A stretch of DNA of 64,000 nt from Delphinapterus leucas (Eukaryota > Chordata > Mammalia > Artiodactyla > Monodontidae): assembly GCF_002288925.2 (NCBI RefSeq), contig NW_022098057.1:65029641-65093640 (forward strand). Reading direction: 5' to 3'. The first letter of the stretch is position 1. Each line of letters starts with the position of its first letter. The notes beneath the pieces are model-generated. The model did no database searches. It was not told where the DNA came from and saw only the letters and a list, made by a program, of their open reading frames with translations. Positions 60,991 through 64,000 of this stretch are shown piece by piece. The position numbers and the translations under genes were made by a program.

Positions 60991-61734
60991 TGAAAAAGCA
61001 AAAACAAAGCAAGAAAAATATATCAGTAAATGATAATATTTTGTGTGATGTGCCTTTACCTAATTTTGTTTATTCTGTGAGGAGTGAAAGGAAACTTACT
61101 AAAAATAACGTATTTACATTTTCACTTTCCTCTATTTGTAGCACATTTTCTTAAGTCGCATAAGTATTAACAAGAAAAAAAGGCATAAAGGAAGTGAATA
61201 ATTAATAAGGTAAAACATCTGCAGGCTATACTTTCAATGTACCCTAGTAATACGAAAAGGAATCATTAATTCACTGAGAAATAATTTGAAGATCAAGTTT
61301 ATATAGCGGTGTATTATTTTTTTTTTAAATCTAACTTCATTTCTTTCTTCTGTTTGTGAGACCAAAATGACTTCCTGAGAAACACAGATTTTGTTTCCTT
61401 AGACTTACCTTTCTTTGGTTATCTCCTTTTCTGTCATATTTACATTTAGACAATTTCACCTGTCTTCATGCAAGAAGAAGTTAACTCCTTAGTCTTCTTG
61501 CCTTCCTTCTTTTTCCCCCTTTCTATTATTTATCACTCTATTTTATAGTATTTACATATTCAGAATAATATATGCTATTTTCTTGGTGTCTCTTTAGCAA
61601 GTTGATCAACTCTTTTCTGGATTTTTGGTTCTCTATCCTGGTAAGTGAAACCACATTCTGAAAGAATGTTGTAACTCTGAAATATATTAATCTCTGGTCA
61701 GTATGTTATCTTGAGCTAAAAAAGTAGTTTCGGT
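60991..61734. other. No firm feature
   Basis: Unique-looking sequence. A 43-base open segment flanked by good splice-like signals lies at 61598-61640 and is reported as an observation, not as a gene. Confidence 0.4.
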
Positions 61735-61806
61735 AGTGGATAACACCTAGAATCATTCCTGGCATGTGTTAGGTGCTCAATAAATATTTGCTGATGGAAT
61801 GAATGC
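61735..61806 (+). mobile_element. L2 3' tail, sense
   Basis: 'cattcctggcatgtgttagg' and 'tgctcaataaatatttgctg' followed by 'gaatgaatg' form the L2 end. Confidence 0.8.
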
Positions 61807-61811
61807 TTGAG

Positions 61812-62055
61812 AACTCAGTTTCCAGTGGTAAAGAGATGAGACTTAATCCTACCACTTACTGTGTGGCGTTGGCAAAGATATTTAGTATCTCTAAGCCTCA
61901 GTTACCATCTACTATAAAATTGAGGTAATAATAGTGTCTACCCTTCAGGATTGTTTTAAGAATTAAATGACATAATGCATGCAAAGGGCTTGGTACAGAG
62001 TCTAGCACATAGCAAGCACCTAAATGTTAGCTATTATAATTATTTTTAATTAATT
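61812..62055 (+). mobile_element. MIR SINE, sense
   Basis: 'accacttactgtgtggcgtt', 'tctctaagcctcagttacc', 'aggattgttttaagaattaa' and 'tctagcacatagcaagcacc' give an almost full MIR. A CHR SINE is inserted at its 3' end. Confidence 0.9.
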
Positions 62056-62065
62056 AATTAATTTT

Positions 62066-62269
62066 TAATTTTTTTTGCGGTACGCAGGCCTCTCACTGTT
62101 GTGGCCTCTCCCGTTGCGGAGCACAGGCTCCAGACGCGCAGGCTCAGCGGCCATGGCTCACGGGCCTAGCCGCTCCACGGCATGTGGGATCTTCCCGGAC
62201 CGGGGCACGAACACGCGTCCCCCGCATCGGCAGGCAGACTCTCAACCACTGCGCCACCGGGGAAGCCCC
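62066..62269 (-). mobile_element. CHR-type SINE, antisense
   Basis: The minus strand begins 'ggggcttccccggtggcgca' and ends in an A-rich tail (T run at 62069-62077). The 10-mer tagctattat occurs on both sides (62028-62037 and 62270-62279) and is a probable target-site duplication, with a few extra A/T bases on the left. The 65-codon plus-strand frame is a translation of this SINE. Confidence 0.92.
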
Positions 62270-62390
62270 TAGCTATTATTTTTAACAGTAATTATTTTGT
62301 AACCCAAGAATAGTACATTTTTAAAAGATAGTAAATTTTAACAGTAAAATTTTACCAGGATTTATTTATTTATTATTATTATTTTTTCTT

Positions 62391-62585
62391 TTTGTGGTAC
62401 GCGGGCCTCTCACTGTTGTGGCCTCTCCCGTTGCGGAGCACAGGCTCCGGACGCGCAGGCTCAGCGGCCATGGCTCACGGGCCTAGCCGCTCTGCGGCAT
62501 GTGGGATCCTCCCGGACTGGGGCACGAACCCGTGTCCCCTGCATCGGCAGGCGGACTCTCAACCACTACACCACCAGGGAAGCCC
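62391..62585 (-). mobile_element. CHR-type SINE, antisense, with TSD
   Basis: Same orientation and very similar sequence to the neighbour 320 bp upstream. A perfect 18-bp target-site duplication, taccaggatttatttatt, lies at 62353-62370 and 62586-62603. A short ATT-rich run lies between the left duplication and the tail. Confidence 0.95.
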
Positions 62586-62603
62586 TACCAGGATTTATTT
62601 ATT

Positions 62604-62854
62604 GGTAAATTTTTTCATCATTTATCAGAGACATTTAGAGATAAACATTAACTTATTAGTGAGTAAGGGGGTAGAAAGTAGAAATCTCTTTCCACTTTGA
62701 GACATAAAGTAAATTGTACCGTACCTTTTTCCCATATATAATTTATATGTTCAAGAGTAGTGATATTACTTTTTTTCTAATTCATGAATGGCATAGTGTT
62801 TAGACGAAGAATGCAACTATCACCTTGATCCCAACTAGATTAAAAATACTGAAT
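62604..62854. other. No feature recognised
   Basis: Unique-looking sequence. Confidence 0.4.
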
Positions 62855-62925
62855 TTATTTTTTTTTATTGATGTATAATTGACATACAGCAGTATATTAG
62901 CTTCAGGTGTAATTTGTTCTAAAAT
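62855..62925 (-). mobile_element. L1 3' end fragment, antisense
   Basis: A T run followed by 'attgatgtataattgacata' and 'tattagcttcaggtgtaat' is the reverse complement of an L1 3' end, only about 70 bp long. Confidence 0.75.
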
Positions 62926-63369
62926 TAGATCTATTTTGGCATTATTCTTATTATTCCAGGAGTTAACTTTGATGCCAATTAACTAACGTGTGTTAGGCGA
63001 GGTTTGTCAAAAAAATCTGAATAATCACGCCCAATGTGTGTGTTTGCGTGTATACACACATGCAACAGAACTCAGGAATATTAAAGGAACACATTACTCT
63101 TAAACATTCAGAATTCTCTATCTATCAAGGAGACAAGCTATTACTTTATAAAACCGTTCTTTACTAATAACTCCTTTCCACCTGTACTTGGTTCATGAAG
63201 AGATAATGTCAATTCCATCAAGCATAGATCTGTAGATTTACTGTAACACAGTGCCACTTCTTGGAGCAGGTAGCAGTATTGCCTTAATGAAATGGAACAG
63301 TCTTAATAAAATCGTGAGTTTTGGACCTAAGAATTATCTAGGGACACTTTACTTTAAAACTCTCATATT
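62926..63369. other. No feature recognised
   Basis: Unique-looking sequence with a short TG/TACACA patch at 63036-63062. Confidence 0.4.
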
Positions 63370-63480
63370 TTCTTATATACCTATGATGAAGTAACTTGCT
63401 TAAGTTTACAGATCTTGGTAGTAGAAGAGCTAGGATAGAATCCAAACCTCTTTTTCCTTGGGCACTGTTCTTTTTACCAA
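63370..63480 (-). mobile_element. MIR SINE relic, antisense
   Basis: 'gaagtaacttgcttaagttt', 'ggtagtagaagagctaggat' and 'gaatccaaacctctttttcc' are a reverse-complement MIR core. Confidence 0.7.
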
Positions 63481-64000
63481 AAAAAAAAAAAGTGTGATCC
63501 TTGTTTCCTGGTCCTGGTACCCTGAAATCCTCCCTTAGTAAGGTCAGATCTATCTTTCCTGGGTACCACCATGATGTTCCCACTGTTTTAGACAGGATTA
63601 TGGATGGAGGTGCTTCTCTTTCACATCCCTCTTCATCAGTGTACATCTTTGGTTATTTGAAACATCAGGCACTCTCTCTCTGTCTCCACTGAACGGACAA
63701 TTTAAATGTAATTTCAGTCCATTCTATTTTGTCTCTTTATACAAAGGCCATTCTATTTTGTCTGTTTATACTATGACCTCTGAGGATTTTTTATTTTTGG
63801 TATGTATGTGTGTACTAGACTATATGTCATCCGTAAAGATCCCAGAATGCACAGGGATAGTGGGAGGTGGGGAGTGTGGAGGGAATCAGTATTCTCACTA
63901 TACACTTTCGTAAATTGAGATCACATTTCTGTAGGCATTATAGGTTCTATTTCCTAACAGCATCTTGGGAGGACTAATAAGTATAGGAAAAATTCACATC
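63481..64000. other. Unique DNA with a 29-bp tandem duplication
   Basis: ccattctattttgtct(c/g)ttta occurs at 63719 and again at 63748. The first 23 bases match with one change, then the units diverge. The rest is unrecognised. Confidence 0.6.

Noticed and set aside
61409..61459. 51-base minus-strand segment open in one frame with cag acceptor-like and gtaagt donor-like flanks
   Set aside because: It lies within 200 bases of a similar plus-strand candidate, and another occurs at 47512-47552. Finding several by eye on both strands shows that such pairs arise by chance.

Overview
The window is non-coding mammalian nuclear DNA, most likely from a cetacean. The best clue to the organism is a set of tRNA-derived SINEs beginning 'cttccctggtggcgcagtgg', which I recognise as the CHR type of whales, dolphins and their hippo/ruminant relatives. 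Several have perfect target-site duplications. I saw no Bov-A or BovB element and no pig PRE-1. I found no host protein-coding gene, no structural RNA gene and no CRISPR array. The sequence is visibly AT-rich and its GC-rich, CpG-rich patches coincide with SINEs. It looks like intergenic or deep intronic DNA.

Layout. 1-9,760: unique DNA with ancient L2 LINE relics. 9,777-15,371: one nearly complete but dead L1, bounded by a diverged 16-bp duplication (9761-9776, 15372-15387). It holds a broken ORF1 and ORF2, a microsatellite grown inside ORF2, and an unidentified 487-bp insert with its own 14-bp duplication. 15,372-33,830: MIR relics, three CHR SINEs, a MER5-like DNA element, an LTR of MaLR type, old L1/HAL1 pieces and CA repeats. 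33,833-34,760: an antisense L1 interrupted by a second, shorter L1. 34,761-39,148: MIRs and two antisense CHR SINEs. 39,149-40,468: a complete-length mariner DNA transposon with a broken transposase. 40,471-49,999: mostly unique, with L1 pieces at 44,090-45,136 and 47,930-48,742 and two repeat-poor stretches. 50,000-64,000: L2 in both orientations, a second LTR-like element, an old L1, a long CHR SINE, a repeat nested in an L2, and two same-orientation SINEs at 62.0-62.6 kb.

The open frames of 60-270 codons here are fragments of L1 and mariner proteins, translations of SINEs (the same peptide recurs wherever a SINE lies), or chance frames. No genes work together here. The content is a record of transposition: L2/MIR first, then old L1, LTR and DNA elements, then the main L1, mariner and CHR SINEs. 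I see no undescribed biological system. The most informative items are the unidentified insert inside the L1, a perfect hairpin at a frameshift in the mariner, and loss of two catalytic aspartates in the L1 reverse transcriptase.

Family names come from memory of consensus sequences. Boundaries of ancient repeats are approximate.
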